Shown here in pieces: positions 1 to 7,280 of a stretch of DNA of 33,309 nt. The notes below the pieces were generated by a model. That model was not told the DNA's origin. It was given only the letters and a program-made list of their open reading frames with translations, and ran no database searches. The first letter of the stretch is position 1. Each line of letters opens with the position of its first letter. The stretch comes from Blastocystis sp. Blastoise (Eukaryota; Sar; Bigyra; Opalinata; Blastocystidae), in contig JBBPEB010000016.1 of assembly GCA_039096225.1 (NCBI GenBank), forward strand, positions 1 through 33,309, given 5' to 3'. A program made the position numbers and the translations under genes.

Positions 1-15
1 TTACACTCCGTTACA

Positions 16-89
16 TAACGGAAGAGGGATTTGAACCCACAACTTATAGATTATGAATCTATTGTTCTAACCAAATAAACTATTCCGCT
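16..89 (-). tRNA. trnM: tRNA-Met (CAT), copy type 1
   Basis: Read on the minus strand this folds as a cloverleaf: 7-bp acceptor (AGCGGAA with TTCCGTT), normal D arm, anticodon stem ATAGA/TCTAT around loop TTCATAA, and a T arm with loop TTCAAAT and one T-T mismatch. The anticodon is CAT. It is one of three different CAT tRNAs here, so it could be elongator Met, initiator Met, or an Ile tRNA modified to read ATA; I cannot say which. Confidence 0.9.
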
Positions 90-93
90 TTTT

Positions 94-459
94 TTATTCC
101 CATTCAAGAGCACCTTTTTTCCATTCAAAAATGAAACCTAAAGTTAATATAAAAATAAAAATCATCATTGACCAAAAACCAGTATATGATATAACATTTA
201 AAGATAAAGCCCAAGGAAATAAAAATGTTACTTCTAAATCAAACATTAAAAATAATATAGCTACTAAATAGAAATGAACATCAAAAGTATCTCTAGCATC
301 ATCAAATGGATTAAAACCACATTCATAAGCTATTAATTTATTAGAATCTTCAGCTTTTTTACCTAAATAATATGAAAAAGCAAAAGCTAAATAAGATAAA
401 ACAACACACATTATTAAAAATATAAATATAGGACCTAATTCAGAATATAATAATTTCAT
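94..459 (-). CDS. nad3: NADH dehydrogenase subunit 3
   Basis: This 121-residue membrane protein is complex I subunit 3 (NuoA family), of normal length. It has three predicted membrane helices, near residues 8-32, 62-84 and 92-112. The loop between helices 1 and 2 carries the family signature YECGF with Cys-47, the residue that becomes exposed in the deactive state of complex I in animals, followed by DARDTFDVHFYLVAILF and FDLEV. The loop works at the quinone-channel entrance together with Nad1 and Nad7. The ATG at 459 gives the expected N-terminus. It is the last protein gene of the leftward block and lies 4 bases before tRNA-Met. Identification is secure from the motifs. Confidence 0.97.
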   Translation of the reverse strand: MKLLYSELGPIFIFLIMCVVLSYLAFAFSYYLGKKAEDSNKLIAYECGFNPFDDARDTFDVHFYLVAILFLMFDLEVTFLFPWALSLNVISYTGFWSMMIFIFILTLGFIFEWKKGALEWE

Positions 460-466
460 TTATTTA

Positions 467-539
467 CGGAAAAGACGAGATTTGAACTCGCAATCGCTAG
501 CGTGACAAGCTAATATTCTAACCATTAAACTACTTCTCC
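467..539 (-). tRNA. trnD: tRNA-Asp (GTC)
   Basis: Minus-strand cloverleaf with acceptor GGAGAAG/CTTTTCC, anticodon stem TTAGC/GCTAG around loop TTGTCAC (anticodon GTC) and T arm GCGAG/CTCGT. It lies 7 bases upstream of the nad3 start and probably helps release the nad3 mRNA by tRNA processing. Confidence 0.93.
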
Positions 540-545
540 TTTAAT

Positions 546-619
546 TAAGTCTAGTAAGACTTGAACTTACAACATTGCCGTTATGAGCGGCATGTTCTAA
601 CCATTTAAACTATAGACTT
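546..619 (-). tRNA. trnM: tRNA-Met (CAT), copy type 2
   Basis: Minus-strand cloverleaf with acceptor AAGTCTA/TAGACTT, anticodon stem TGCCG/CGGCA around loop CTCATAA, and T arm GTAAG/CTTAC. The loop CTCATAA and GC-rich lower anticodon stem resemble an initiator tRNA, but the fully paired acceptor end does not, so the role is open. Confidence 0.92.
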
Positions 620-623
620 TTAT

Positions 624-705
624 TACTCGCTACAAGACTTGAACTTGTAATCTCATAAGAGGCAGATTTTAAGTCTGCTGTGTCTACCAATTCCACCAAG
701 CGAGC
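624..705 (-). tRNA. trnL: tRNA-Leu (TAA)
   Basis: Minus-strand type II cloverleaf with acceptor GCTCGCT/AGCGAGT, anticodon stem GCAGA/TCTGC around loop CTTAAAA (anticodon TAA), and an extended variable arm. It would read the TTA/TTG codons that dominate leucine usage here. Confidence 0.93.
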
Positions 706-708
706 TTC

Positions 709-820
709 ACTTATCTTTTAAACTATGTTTCTCCATTGCTGAATATCTAATAGTATTTTCAATCTTTTAACAATTCAAGTTCGACATGTGTTTGAGTTAT
801 ATAATTAAATTAAGATAAGT
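709..820 (-). rRNA. rrn5: 5S ribosomal RNA (candidate)
   Basis: The 112 bases between tRNA-Leu and tRNA-Asn have the features of 5S rRNA on the minus strand. The two ends pair perfectly over 9 bp (ACTTATCTT with AAGATAAGT), forming helix I. Within the 5' half lies CACATGTCGAACTTGAA, the counterpart of the bacterial loop C region CCATGCCGAACTCAGAA, with a TCAA/TTGA helix III. The 3' half has ACTAT and ATAGT pairing around ATGGAGAAAC, matching the helix IV and loop E side (ATGCGAGAG in E. coli). Length agrees with organelle 5S rRNAs. It would sit in the central protuberance of the large subunit next to the L5 protein, whose gene is also present. No reading frame competes for the segment. Confidence 0.75.
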
Positions 821-822
821 TA

Positions 823-894
823 CTCTTTAGATTGGATTTGAACCAATAACTTGATGATTAACAGTCATCTACTCTACCATTGAGTTACTAAAGA
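823..894 (-). tRNA. trnN: tRNA-Asn (GTT)
   Basis: Minus-strand cloverleaf with acceptor TCTTTAG/CTAAAGA, anticodon stem GATGA/TCATC around loop CTGTTAA (anticodon GTT), and T loop TTCAAAT. It sits between the 5S candidate and rps12. Confidence 0.93.
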
Positions 895-907
895 TTTTAC
901 ATTTTTT

Positions 908-1282
908 TTATTTAGATAATTGTGCCATACCATATTTAGAACGTGAAGTTCTTCTATTTAAAACAGCAGCACAATCAAATTTACCACGTATTATTTTATA
1001 ACGAATACCTGGTAAATCTTTACGTCTACCACCTTGAATTAATACAGTTGAATGTTCTTGTAAATTATGACCTTCACCAGGTATATAAGCATTAACTATA
1101 TTTTTATTACGTAATAATACACGGGCAATTTTACGTTTAGCTGAATTTGGTTTTTTAGGAGTTTTTATATAAACACTTAAACATATACCTTTTTTTTGAG
1201 GATTTTGTGTTAAAGATGGTGTTTTTGTAAATTTTTTTTTATTAATTCTTTTATGTTTTATAATTTGATTTAAAGTAGTCAT
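908..1282 (-). CDS. rps12: Ribosomal protein S12
   Basis: This 124-residue basic protein is S12 of the small subunit, at the decoding centre. It has the family core in order: [17 protein letters not shown], then [34 protein letters not shown], and the C-terminal [11 protein letters not shown]. Length equals that of bacterial S12. The PNSAKRK loop is the region where streptomycin-resistance changes occur in bacteria; here Lys replaces the usual Leu after NSA. In transcription order it follows rps7 with tRNA-Trp between, the reverse of the bacterial str operon (rps12 then rps7). Identification is secure. Confidence 0.98.
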   Translation of the reverse strand: MTTLNQIIKHKRINKKKFTKTPSLTQNPQKKGICLSVYIKTPKKPNSAKRKIARVLLRNKNIVNAYIPGEGHNLQEHSTVLIQGGRRKDLPGIRYKIIRGKFDCAAVLNRRTSRSKYGMAQLSK

Positions 1283-1312
1283 TAAAGTAAATTAACTTAA
1301 AAAGTTAAATAT

Positions 1313-1383
1313 CAAGAAAAAAAAGAGTTGAACTCATATCTTCGATTTTGGAGATCGATGTTTTACCATTAAACTATTTTCTT
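1313..1383 (-). tRNA. trnW: tRNA-Trp (CCA)
   Basis: Minus-strand cloverleaf with acceptor AAGAAAA/TTTTCTT, anticodon stem TCGAT/ATCGA around loop CTCCAAA, and a weak T stem. The anticodon CCA reads only TGG, which agrees with the absence of TGA sense codons in this window. Confidence 0.9.
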
Positions 1384-1470
1384 ATATAATAATTATTATT
1401 TTTTTTTTAATCTATCATTTATAATATTTTATATTAAAAATATTAACATAAAATTAAATTTAATAATATT

Positions 1471-1938
1471 TTAATTGAACCAACGAAAATGTGCAAATGA
1501 TCTGTTTTCATAAGCTTTTTTATGAATATCATTACGTTTTTGAATACTAGAACTAGTACCTTGATAAGATTCAAAAATTTCATTAGCTATATATTGAGCA
1601 TAAGTATTATCATTTGTAAAATGTTTTTGATTTGCAGTATCTAATATTAAATTTATAGCATTTTTAAAACGTCTGTTATGATTTAAAGGTATAGGAACAT
1701 TGATATTAGATTTAACAATTTTAATTGTTCTTAAATCAAAAAGAGGTTCTACTTTTAATAAAGCTATATTTAAGATATAATAAGGATCTATATTTTGGTC
1801 AAGTTTTTTTAAAAAAAATAAAATATTATTAAACATAGTTAAAGCTGTAGCTTTTTTACCTTTTTTCATTAATAATTTTATAAAAAAAGTTTTAATTTCA
1901 TTTTTTTTAGTAATATTGATTTGTAAATTATTTTGCAT
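1471..1938 (-). CDS. rps7: Ribosomal protein S7
   Basis: A 155-residue basic protein matching S7, which nucleates assembly of the small-subunit head. Recognisable blocks are the N-terminal FFIKLLMKKGKKATA, the middle VPIPLNHNRR (VPVEV...R in bacteria), and the C-terminal SSIQKRNDIHKKAYENRSF followed by AHFRW, equivalent to the bacterial [21 protein letters not shown]. Length is that of bacterial S7. The gene is flanked by tRNA-Trp downstream and tRNA-Glu upstream, so its transcript can be cut out by tRNA processing. The 87 bases between its stop and tRNA-Trp are AT-rich and hold nothing I recognise. Confidence 0.95.
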   Translation of the reverse strand: MQNNLQINITKKNEIKTFFIKLLMKKGKKATALTMFNNILFFLKKLDQNIDPYYILNIALLKVEPLFDLRTIKIVKSNINVPIPLNHNRRFKNAINLILDTANQKHFTNDNTYAQYIANEIFESYQGTSSSIQKRNDIHKKAYENRSFAHFRWFN

Positions 1939-1939
1939 A

Positions 1940-2011
1940 TATCTCTTATAGGAGTTGAACCTATACTATTACCTTGAAAAGGTAATGTCCTAACCGCTAA
2001 ACTAAAGAGAC
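1940..2011 (-). tRNA. trnE: tRNA-Glu (TTC)
   Basis: Minus-strand cloverleaf with acceptor GTCTCTT/AAGAGAT, anticodon stem TTACC/GGTAA around loop TTTTCAA (anticodon TTC), and T arm ATAGG/CCTAT. One base separates it from the rps7 start codon. Confidence 0.94.
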
Positions 2012-2014
2012 TTT

Positions 2015-2088
2015 TGTCTGGGAATGGGATCGAACCATTGACCTAAAGATTTTCAGTCTTTCGCTCTAACCAACTGAGCTATCCAGAC
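2015..2088 (-). tRNA. trnF: tRNA-Phe (GAA)
   Basis: Minus-strand cloverleaf with acceptor GTCTGGA/CCCAGAC (one mismatch), anticodon stem AAAGA/TCTTT around loop CTGAAAA (anticodon GAA), and T arm AATGG/CCATT with loop TTCGATC. It lies between nad5 and tRNA-Glu. Confidence 0.95.
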
Positions 2089-2109
2089 TTTTAATTAAAA
2101 AATAATAAT

Positions 2110-4098
2110 TTATTTTCTAATTATAATATAAAATATTAATAAAACTATACTTATTTTTAATAAACTTAAAACAAAAGTAGAATTTAATAAAATTAAACAA
2201 GTAACACCTATTAAAAATACAAAAGCATAATTATAGAAGAAACCTGATTGTAATTCAATTATATTATGACTTATATTTGATAATAAATTAGATAAACCTC
2301 TAGGACCTAATAAATTAAAGAAACCTTTATCTAATAATTTATAAGTATATTCAAAACTTACAAATAAAGTACTTTGATATAAAGTTTCACTATATAATTT
2401 ATCAAAGAACCATTTTCTATTTAAGAAAGTATATAACATCATACCTACTTTTGTAGTTTTTAATGAATGAATTTCATTAGTTAAGAAACCATAACATATA
2501 TAACCAAAAATAGCACCTAAAATACTTAAAATTACTGGAAGTATTTTAAAGAAGAATGGTAAAAATTCAGCTTCTAATATAAAAGTATTACTTGGTAATA
2601 TAAATATAGCATTATTCCAGAAATTAGTACCTAAACCTATAAACATATCTTTAGTAATATAACCTATAAATATACTTAATATAGATAAAATAATTAAAGG
2701 TAAAGCCATAATTAATGGAGCATCATGAGCTTTTAATATAGTTTGTTTATAAGCATTTGTTTTAGTTAAAAATGTTAAAAAGATTAAACGAACTGAATAA
2801 AAAGCAGTAAAGAAAGCTGATAAAGTACCTAACCAATAAGCAAAATGACTACTTATAGTATATTTAGCAAAAGCTAATTCTAGAATAACATCTTTTGAAT
2901 AATAACCTGATAAGAATGGGAAACCTAATAAAGCTAAAGAACCTATTAATATCATAGAATAAGTTAAAGGTAAAATTTTTAATAAACCACCCATTTTACG
3001 CATATCTTGTTCATCATTCATTGCATGAATTACTGAACCAGCACTTAAGAATAATAAAGCTTTAAAGAATGCATGATTTGCTAAATGGAATATACCTACA
3101 TTATAACCTGAAATACCACAAGCAAAAATCATATAACCTAATTGACTACAAGTTGAATAAGCAATTACTCTTTTCATATCATTTTGTAATAAACCTGTAG
3201 TAGCTGCAAAGAAAGTAGTAATAGCACCTATAACAGTAACTACTATAAGAGCATTTGAAGCATATTCAAATAAAGGAGAACATCTACTTATCATAAATAC
3301 ACCGGCAGTAACCATGGTTGCAGCATGAATTAAAGCTGAAACAGGTGTAGGACCTTCCATTGCATCTGGTAACCATACATGTAAACCAACTTGAGCTGAT
3401 TTACCTACAGCACCTATAAATAAAAATATACATAAAAAATTTAAAAGGTCAAAATTCATATTAAAAAAATTAAAGTTAATATTACTAAAATTAGGAGCTA
3501 AAGCAAATACTGTAGAATAATCTAAAGTTTTAAAGGTAAAGAAAACTGTTAACATACCAATCATTAAACCAAAATCACCTACTCTATTTACAAGCATAGC
3601 TTTTATAGCAGCTTTATTTGCTTGAATTCTAGTAAACCAGAAATTAATTAATAAATAAGAACATAAACCAACACCTTCCCATCCTACGAACATTTGAACA
3701 AAATTATCACCAGTTACAAGAACAAGCATAAAGAAAGTGAATAATGATAAATAAGACATAAATCTAGGTAAATGAGGATCACCATGCATATAACCTATAG
3801 AATATAAATGTACTAAAGATGATATACAAGTAACTACAACAAGCATAGTAACAGTTAAAGTATCAAATTGAAAACTCCAATTAATATTTACTAAATCTGA
3901 AACCATCCATTTACATAAATCTATATAGCATACACTACCACATAGAGCTACTTCATAGAAAGCAAAGCAACTAATTAAAAAAGTTATAAATATAGTACTT
4001 GTAGTTAAAATAGTACTTCCTTTTTCAGTTAAAAATCTACCAAACATACCTGAAATAAACGCACTTAATAAAGGTAAGAAAACGATTAATAAATACAT
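2110..4098 (-). CDS. nad5: NADH dehydrogenase subunit 5
   Basis: A 662-residue polytopic membrane protein, the distal antiporter-like proton-pumping subunit of complex I (NuoL family). Seen in order are the N-terminal helices, a [16 protein letters not shown] block, the core [20 protein letters not shown] with [12 protein letters not shown], and [15 protein letters not shown], followed by C-terminal helices that correspond to the lateral helix and its anchor. I start it at the ATG at 4098 ([11 protein letters not shown]). The frame stays open 81 bases further upstream, but that stretch lies inside tRNA-Ser and spells no Nad5 sequence. Length is typical. The gene sits between tRNA-Ser and tRNA-Phe, three bases from the former. 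Confidence 0.98.
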   Translation of the reverse strand: MYLLIVFLPLLSAFISGMFGRFLTEKGSTILTTSTIFITFLISCFAFYEVALCGSVCYIDLCKWMVSDLVNINWSFQFDTLTVTMLVVVTCISSLVHLYSIGYMHGDPHLPRFMSYLSLFTFFMLVLVTGDNFVQMFVGWEGVGLCSYLLINFWFTRIQANKAAIKAMLVNRVGDFGLMIGMLTVFFTFKTLDYSTVFALAPNFSNINFNFFNMNFDLLNFLCIFLFIGAVGKSAQVGLHVWLPDAMEGPTPVSALIHAATMVTAGVFMISRCSPLFEYASNALIVVTVIGAITTFFAATTGLLQNDMKRVIAYSTCSQLGYMIFACGISGYNVGIFHLANHAFFKALLFLSAGSVIHAMNDEQDMRKMGGLLKILPLTYSMILIGSLALLGFPFLSGYYSKDVILELAFAKYTISSHFAYWLGTLSAFFTAFYSVRLIFLTFLTKTNAYKQTILKAHDAPLIMALPLIILSILSIFIGYITKDMFIGLGTNFWNNAIFILPSNTFILEAEFLPFFFKILPVILSILGAIFGYICYGFLTNEIHSLKTTKVGMMLYTFLNRKWFFDKLYSETLYQSTLFVSFEYTYKLLDKGFFNLLGPRGLSNLLSNISHNIIELQSGFFYNYAFVFLIGVTCLILLNSTFVLSLLKISIVLLIFYIIIRK

Positions 4099-4101
4099 AA
4101 A

Positions 4102-4185
4102 CGGATAAAGAGGGATTCGAACCCCCGATATCATAGATATACCTGTTTTCAAGACAGGCACCTTCAACCACTCGGTCATTTATCC
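4102..4185 (-). tRNA. trnS: tRNA-Ser (TGA)
   Basis: Minus-strand type II cloverleaf with acceptor GGATAAA/TTTATCC, anticodon stem CCTGT/ACAGG around loop CTTGAAA (anticodon TGA), a long variable arm, and T loop TTCGAAT. It reads TCN codons; the second serine tRNA (GCT) lies in the palindrome arms. Confidence 0.95.
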
Positions 4186-4195
4186 TTTAAAAAAA

Positions 4196-4615
4196 TTAAA
4201 AATAAATTTTTCTTTTTTTACAACCATTAAAAGGTTTAGGTGTAATATCATAAATATTGTTAATTTTAATACCTGTTTCAATTAGACCTTTAAAAATACC
4301 AGTTAATTTTACAGGAATACCTTTTATTTTGATATTAACATTAGTAAATCCTTGTTTTTTTAATTCATCACCTATGAATTTACCTAAAGAAATTGCGGCA
4401 TAAAAAGATTTTTTTTTAAAACCGGAAAATCCTAAAGCACCTATTGACATTATTCTAGTTTTATTTGTTTTATATGTAACAAATGTATTATTAGTATCAC
4501 ATTTGATATATATATTTATATTTTTATTTGATTTAATTTGTTTATGAGTTACTATATTATAAAATGTTAAATTTTTTGTTTTTGGTTTTTGTGTTAAACG
4601 AGTCATTTGTATCAT
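4196..4615 (-). CDS. rps11: Ribosomal protein S11
   Basis: A 139-residue basic protein matching S11 of the small-subunit platform. The N-terminal half is divergent and lysine/asparagine-rich. The C-terminal half has the diagnostic order: SIGALGFSGFKKKSFYAA (bacterial SAG..GFKG.RK.TP.AA), a helix with ELKKQGF, and the end DITPKPFNGCKKRK, equivalent to DVTPIPHNGCRPPKKRR. Two ATGs at the start (residues 1 and 4) are both possible; the first is used. It sits directly downstream of nad9 (5 bases) and 10 bases before tRNA-Ser. Confidence 0.93.
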   Translation of the reverse strand: MIQMTRLTQKPKTKNLTFYNIVTHKQIKSNKNINIYIKCDTNNTFVTYKTNKTRIMSIGALGFSGFKKKSFYAAISLGKFIGDELKKQGFTNVNIKIKGIPVKLTGIFKGLIETGIKINNIYDITPKPFNGCKKRKIYF

Positions 4616-4620
4616 TATAT

Positions 4621-5214
4621 TTAATTATTCCAAGTACTATTATTAAATGTAGAATATTTATATTCATTAGCATATTCTAAATCTTGATATCTTACAGATT
4701 TAGTAAAATCATCATATCTTACTTCTTTAAATCCTAATAAAGGGAAATCTTTTCTTAAAGGAAAACCTTTAAAACCATAATCTGTTAAAATTCTACGTAA
4801 ATCTTTATTATTTAAAAAATAAATACCAAACATATCATAAATTTCTCTTTCAAACCAACCAGCACAACTATATAATGAAGTAATAGTATTAACATTATCA
4901 AATTCAGATACACTTATTTTTACACGAATTCTACTGTTAAAAACAATACTTAATAAACTATAAACTATTTCAAATCTAGCTGATCTATCAGGATAATCTA
5001 CACCACACATATCAGATAAAATTTTATATTGACAATTAGTATGATTTTTTAAAAAATATAAAACTTTAGTTAAATTTTCAGTAGAAACTACTAATGTTAA
5101 TTCATTATTACCATAAATTACAGCGTAAATATAATTTGGAAGCATATGCATAAGTGATTTACCATATTTTATATTTAATAAAACATTATTTAAAAATATA
5201 TTTTTTTTTAACAT
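4621..5214 (-). CDS. nad9: NADH dehydrogenase subunit 9
   Basis: A 197-residue soluble subunit of the complex I peripheral arm (30 kDa, NuoC family), which lies beside Nad7 near the quinone module. The hallmark of the family is present: AGWFEREIYDMFGIYF, then DLRRILTDYGFKGFPLRKDFPL and a C-terminal YDD segment. The family usually has a His before DLRRI and GHP in the second block; here these are NNK and GFP, mild departures. The ATG at 5214 gives the normal length. It is transcribed between rps10 and rps11 with a 37-base gap upstream and 5 bases downstream. Confidence 0.97.
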   Translation of the reverse strand: MLKKNIFLNNVLLNIKYGKSLMHMLPNYIYAVIYGNNELTLVVSTENLTKVLYFLKNHTNCQYKILSDMCGVDYPDRSARFEIVYSLLSIVFNSRIRVKISVSEFDNVNTITSLYSCAGWFEREIYDMFGIYFLNNKDLRRILTDYGFKGFPLRKDFPLLGFKEVRYDDFTKSVRYQDLEYANEYKYSTFNNSTWNN

Positions 5215-5251
5215 AGTGTTATTTATAAGGTAAATTAACCTTTGCCTAAAT

Positions 5252-5584
5252 TTAATTTAAAATATTAATTTCTTTAAAAGTTAAATTCATACTTAAAGGT
5301 ACTTTATTTTCTAAAAATTTTCTAAAAAATATAAATTTTTGAGTATCTTTAGTAATTATTTTAAATTCACTTACATAAATACGTTCTTCAAAAGTTTCCA
5401 TAAATTTTTTATGAACATGTGGTGATTTTAAAACAGTATGTTTTTTTATTTTTGTAGGTAAATTTATTAAAGAATAATTAAAATTAAAAAATTTAATTAA
5501 ATTTTCAATTTTTAAAATATAATTTTTACATAATATATTATCATTACTTTTTATATAGATATAAAAAATTTTATTATTAAACAT
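5252..5584 (-). CDS. rps10: Ribosomal protein S10
   Basis: A 110-residue protein matching S10 (head of the small subunit). The diagnostic block is INLPTKIKKHTVLKSPHVHKK followed by FEERIYVSEF, the counterpart of PLPTK...TVLRSPHVDKKSREQFE in bacteria. The N-terminal 38 residues form the expected beta-alpha unit (YIYIKSND...) and are rich in Asn and Ile. Length matches bacterial S10. It is the first gene of a run with nad9 and rps11, and the adjacent upstream gene is tRNA-Gln on the opposite strand. Confidence 0.93.
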   Translation of the reverse strand: MFNNKIFYIYIKSNDNILCKNYILKIENLIKFFNFNYSLINLPTKIKKHTVLKSPHVHKKFMETFEERIYVSEFKIITKDTQKFIFFRKFLENKVPLSMNLTFKEINILN

Positions 5585-5621
5585 ATGGTTTTTTTAAGGA
5601 TTAACTTAAAAAAACTTAGAA

Positions 5622-5693
5622 TGAAATATAGCCAAGTGGTAAGGCACCGGTCTTTGACATCGGTATACAAAGGTTCGAATCCTTTTATTTCTA
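5622..5693 (+). tRNA. trnQ: tRNA-Gln (TTG)
   Basis: Plus-strand cloverleaf: acceptor TGAAATA/TATTTCT (first pair unpaired T-T), anticodon stem CCGGT/ATCGG around loop CTTTGAC (anticodon TTG), T arm AAAGG/CCTTT with loop TTCGAAT. It is the only plus-strand gene in the first 7.2 kb and its last three bases (5691-5693) are the complement of the nad2 stop codon. Confidence 0.92.
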
Positions 5694-7175
5694 TAAACAT
5701 AAGAATAAAGATATATAATGAGTTATTATAAATAAAGTATTAGGATTTAAACATAAAAATACTAAAACTAATGTGAAAGCACTTATAATTACAGCTAAAT
5801 TTTTATTAATAGAAGTATAAACGTAATTATTATTAGTTGATTCAAAATACATTATTTTTATAAATCTTATATAATAAAAAGCAGTAATTACACTAATTAC
5901 AATAGCAAATATAGCTGGTAATAAAACATTATTTTCTACGCATACAAAGAAAGTATAGAATTTTGCTAAGAAACCTGCTAGAGGTGGTATACCTGCCATA
6001 GAAAACATTATAATAGTTAAACTGATACCTAATAAATAATTGTTTTTAAATAAATCAGCGAAATCAGTAATATATTTAACTTTATTATTAACTATTAATA
6101 ATATAGCCCAAATAGCAATAGTAGTTATTAAATAAACTATAAAATAAAATAATAAACTTTGAACACCTTGTATAGTACCAGTTGATAAACCTAAAATCAT
6201 ATAACCTATATGGGTTACTGAACTATAAGTTAAAAAGCGTTTAATTTTATATTGTTGTAATGCAAAGAATGCAGATACTATAATAGATAATAAAGATACT
6301 AATATAAAAATTAATTGCCATTGATCTATAAAAGCATAAAAAGTTGACATTAAAATTCTAGATAATAAAGCTATTAAAGCAAATTTAGGAGCTATATTAA
6401 AAAACATAGTTATGATACTAGGAGCACCTTCATATACATCTGGAGCCCATACATGGAATGGAGCTATGGTTAATTTAAAGAAGAAAGCTGATAAAATAAA
6501 ACAAATAGCTGTAAAAGTTAATTTATCAAAAGAACTTGTAGTAAAAAAATAAGATAATTCAGTTAAATTAGTTAAACCTGTAGTACCATAAAGTAAAGCT
6601 ATACCAAATAATAAGAAACCTGAAATTAAAGAACCTGTTATAAAATATTTTAAACCAGCTTCACATGAATATAAATTACTTTTTCTTGAAGAAGCTAATA
6701 CATAAAAACAGAAACTTTGCATTTCTAAAGTAATATATAAATGTAAGAAACTATTACAATGTAAAGTTAATAAAATACTAAATATAGATATATATAATAA
6801 TATTAAATATTCATAATTATACATAGTATCAGTATTTAAAAAATTATTTATAGATAATAAGTATATTACAGAAATAATTAATATGATTAATTCTATTAAA
6901 GTTAAAGCATAATTCATAGTATACATACCATCAAAAATTAATCTAGTTAATGTAGTTTCTTTACATAAAAGAATTATTACAAAAATTAAAGATAAAATAA
7001 ATAGATTATTAATAATAGTAGAAATGTAAGGTGTTCTATAATTATTTTTATAAATATTTAAATATTTACTAGATAAAAAAATACCTACACATAATAAAGT
7101 TAATACTGAAAATATAAAAAAAATTTCTGGAACAATAAATTTAATTTCTTCGAAAAATATTGATGCGAAAGTCAT
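5691..7175 (-). CDS. nad2: NADH dehydrogenase subunit 2
   Basis: A 494-residue polytopic membrane protein, one of the three antiporter-like subunits of complex I (NuoN family). Key pieces are the TLEMQSFCFYVLA helix with its conserved Glu, FKLTIAPFHVWAPDVYEG, the lysine-containing RFLTYSSVTHIGYM, and MAGIPPLAGFLAKFYTF near the C-terminus. About 14 helices are expected and the hydrophobic segments are consistent. The ATG at 7175 gives MTFASIFFEEIKFIVPEIF, typical of Nad2. It ends with TAG, shared with the tRNA-Gln 3' end on the other strand. It heads the leftward block, back-to-back with nad11. Confidence 0.98.
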   Translation of the reverse strand: MTFASIFFEEIKFIVPEIFFIFSVLTLLCVGIFLSSKYLNIYKNNYRTPYISTIINNLFILSLIFVIILLCKETTLTRLIFDGMYTMNYALTLIELIILIISVIYLLSINNFLNTDTMYNYEYLILLYISIFSILLTLHCNSFLHLYITLEMQSFCFYVLASSRKSNLYSCEAGLKYFITGSLISGFLLFGIALLYGTTGLTNLTELSYFFTTSSFDKLTFTAICFILSAFFFKLTIAPFHVWAPDVYEGAPSIITMFFNIAPKFALIALLSRILMSTFYAFIDQWQLIFILVSLLSIIVSAFFALQQYKIKRFLTYSSVTHIGYMILGLSTGTIQGVQSLLFYFIVYLITTIAIWAILLIVNNKVKYITDFADLFKNNYLLGISLTIIMFSMAGIPPLAGFLAKFYTFFVCVENNVLLPAIFAIVISVITAFYYIRFIKIMYFESTNNNYVYTSINKNLAVIISAFTLVLVFLCLNPNTLFIITHYISLFLCL

Positions 7176-7280
7176 TATTATTATAATTCTGCTATTATTA
7201 CTTAAATTTATTAATTTTCATAAAAAAAAATTTATATAATATTATTAATATAAAAATACTTTAGTTATATAACTATAAAT
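7176..7280. promoter_or_regulatory. Divergent intergenic region, probable start of transcription both ways
   Basis: These 105 bases separate nad2 (leftward) from nad11 (rightward), so transcription of both blocks should begin in or near here. The stretch is almost pure A and T with an A9 run and TATATAAT-like words. I see no sequence shared clearly with the other divergent gap at 15370-15457, so no specific promoter motif is proposed. Confidence 0.4.

Noticed and set aside
4099-4179. Upstream extension of nad5 by 27 codons
   Set aside because: The extension lies inside tRNA-Ser on the same strand and has no Nad5 character; MYLL at 4098 is the natural start.
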